A stretch of 64,000 nucleotides of DNA. Source: JBCBGF01 sp039820585 (GTDB lineage: Bacteria; Pseudomonadota; Alphaproteobacteria; Rhodobacterales; Rhodobacteraceae). The notes beneath the pieces are model-generated. The model ran no database searches and was not told the origin of the DNA. It worked only from the letters and a program-made list of their open reading frames with translations. Position 1 is the first letter of the stretch; each line of letters begins with the position of its first letter. A program made the position numbers and the translations under genes. Where the stretch lies: the NCBI GenBank assembly GCA_039820585.1, contig JBCBPV010000005.1, forward strand, positions 21,082-85,081, written 5' to 3'. Shown here one piece after another: positions 63,347 to 64,000 of the stretch.

Positions 63347-63395
63347 CATCTACGCAACAGGCCGTGATCCAGATCACTTAAAGTGCAAATTACTT
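63347..63395. promoter_or_regulatory. Candidate divergent RpoE-dependent promoters sharing a -35 palindrome
   Basis: GTGATCCAGATCAC (63364-63377) is a perfect inverted repeat around CA. Rightward it gives TGATCC (63365-63370), the -35 type of Rhodobacter RpoE promoters, for the flavoprotein gene; a TTACTT lies 19 bases on. Leftward it gives TGATCT (63376-63371) for rpoE with TAGATG (63352-63347) 18 bases on. The -35 match is good; the -10 matches are approximate. Confidence 0.55.
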
Positions 63396-63462
63396 TCGCT
63401 AATCCGTTTGCGCCCTCTACCCGTATGAAGTGCAAGGACAAAGACGGGTATCGGAGACTTTA

Positions 63463-63993
63463 ATGCCATTTGAGACAAGACGGGCCGCGCCGAAACGGAT
63501 TGCGGTCATCGGCGGAGGCATCTCTGGACTGGGCGCGGCGCACCGGCTGGCGGGCGATCATCGCGTGGTTTTGTTCGAGGCGGAAAACCGGCTGGGCGGT
63601 CATGCGCGAACGGTATTGGCGGGCAAGCGCGGGGATCAGCCGGTGGATACCGGGTTTATCGTGTTCAATCACGTCAATTACCCGCATTTGACCCAGCTGT
63701 TTGACGAGTTGGGCGTGCCCACCGCAGAAAGCGAGATGAGCTTTGGCGCATCAATTGATGGTGGACGGATTGAGTACGGGCTGGCCAGCATCCGCGCGAT
63801 CTTTGCGCAGAAGCGAAACTATGGGCGGCCTGCCTTTCTGAAAATGGTGCGCGATATCGTCAAGTTTAACAAGCAGGCGCGCGGCGCTCTTGCCGGGCCG
63901 GATATGACGATTGGCGAACTGACCTACAAGCTCGGCCTCGGCGATTGGTTCCGCGATTATTACCAGATCGCGCCAGAGAAGGGCGCCAGGTAA
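63463..63993 (+). CDS. NAD(P)/FAD-dependent (amine-oxidase-like) oxidoreductase, N-terminal part, interrupted by end artefact
   Basis: The first ~168 residues match FAD-dependent oxidoreductases: FAD motif RIAVIGGGISGLGAAHRLA, then NRLGGHARTV and PVDTGFIVFNHVNYPHL. In Rhodobacter sphaeroides the homologous gene lies beside rpoE-chrR in the RpoE regulon. The ATG at 63463 follows GGAGAC. The stop at 63991-63993 is not credible: from 63963 to 64000 the sequence is the reverse complement of what the gene should read, and only the complement restores the family motif LAPFSGAIW. True coding ends in the window at about 63964. Confidence 0.88.
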   Translation: MPFETRRAAPKRIAVIGGGISGLGAAHRLAGDHRVVLFEAENRLGGHARTVLAGKRGDQPVDTGFIVFNHVNYPHLTQLFDELGVPTAESEMSFGASIDGGRIEYGLASIRAIFAQKRNYGRPAFLKMVRDIVKFNKQARGALAGPDMTIGELTYKLGLGDWFRDYYQIAPEKGAR

Positions 63994-64000
63994 TAATCGC
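63953..64000. repeat. Terminal inverted repeat / fold-back
   Basis: GCGATTATTACC (63953-63964) and GGTAATAATCGC (63989-64000) are perfect inverted copies at the extreme end of the window, around a 24-base centre that is itself the complement of the expected coding sequence. Confidence 0.85.

Noticed and set aside
63463..63993. The flavoprotein as a natural truncated protein ending at 63993
   Set aside because: The last ~38 bases are the reverse complement of the expected continuation, so the stop belongs to a fold-back and not to the gene.

Overview
The window looks like a chromosomal piece of a marine alphaproteobacterium of the order Rhodobacterales (Roseobacter group). Reasons: GC-rich, densely packed genes; an RpoE-ChrR singlet-oxygen sigma/anti-sigma pair beside a flavin amine-oxidase-like gene; a Rhodobacter-type porin; a COQ9-family protein; DUF2125, DUF3035, DUF3576 and DUF5665 proteins; HspQ; a RibA with an extra N-terminal domain; and the order rsmB - heparinase II/III - purH - lspA - DUF3035 - M16 - M16. 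No prophage, insertion sequence, CRISPR array, rRNA or tRNA gene was recognised.

Layout. 0-5 kb: 3' end of pnp, a solo DnaB-like ATPase, a 1-Cys peroxiredoxin, an aldehyde dehydrogenase. 4.4-9.7 kb: an MhqO/MhqD-like pair, then a minus-strand run (thiolase, free-methionine-sulfoxide reductase, LysE exporter, pseudouridine synthase) facing a STAS/RsbW-like pair. 10-24.4 kb: GGT-like acyltransferase, hspQ, AEC transporter, SLT lipoprotein, lolA, ftsK, dapC, amidase, UbiH-type hydroxylase, a thioredoxin/LON/Trm112 operon, xth and an OmpR-type regulator. 24.6-36.4 kb: ribA with an L,D-transpeptidase-like gene, YggS, porin, then leuS-lptE-holA-GST, an MscS channel, an HNH protein, a crotonase-fold protein and an SDR. 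36.5-45 kb: DUF2125, pmbA, a CysQ-like phosphatase, divergent GT2 and GT61 glycosyltransferases, rpsU, COQ9/quinone oxidoreductase, rpsO. 45-51.8 kb: a membrane-anchored unknown protein, DUF1643-truB-glycosidase-rbfA, dapB, a small exported protein, an SDHAF4 homologue, rsmB. 51.9-64 kb: heparinase, purH, lspA, DUF3035, two M16 peptidases, mutL, rmuC, chrR-rpoE and the 5' part of a flavoprotein.

The genes form many short operons with overlapping stop and start codons. Functional themes are translation and RNA maturation (pnp, leuS, rpsU, rpsO, truB, rbfA, rsmB, RluA type), envelope building (lolA, lptE, lspA, porin, SLT, glycosyltransferases), lysine/diaminopimelate (dapB, dapC), quinone and oxidant handling (UbiH type, COQ9, MhqO type, peroxiredoxin, fRMsr, RpoE-ChrR) and DNA replication, repair and segregation (holA, mutL, rmuC, xth, ftsK).

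The window is mostly ordinary core genome and I did not find a convincing undescribed multi-gene system. The points most worth checking are: a fold-back at the extreme right end that inverts the last ~38 bases and creates a false stop; a palindrome that appears to supply back-to-back RpoE -35 elements; seven convergent gene pairs that overlap by exactly 4 bases at their stop codons; a crotonase-fold protein lacking both hydratase glutamates; the solo DnaB-like ATPase; and a membrane-anchored protein with a duplicated beta-rich module.
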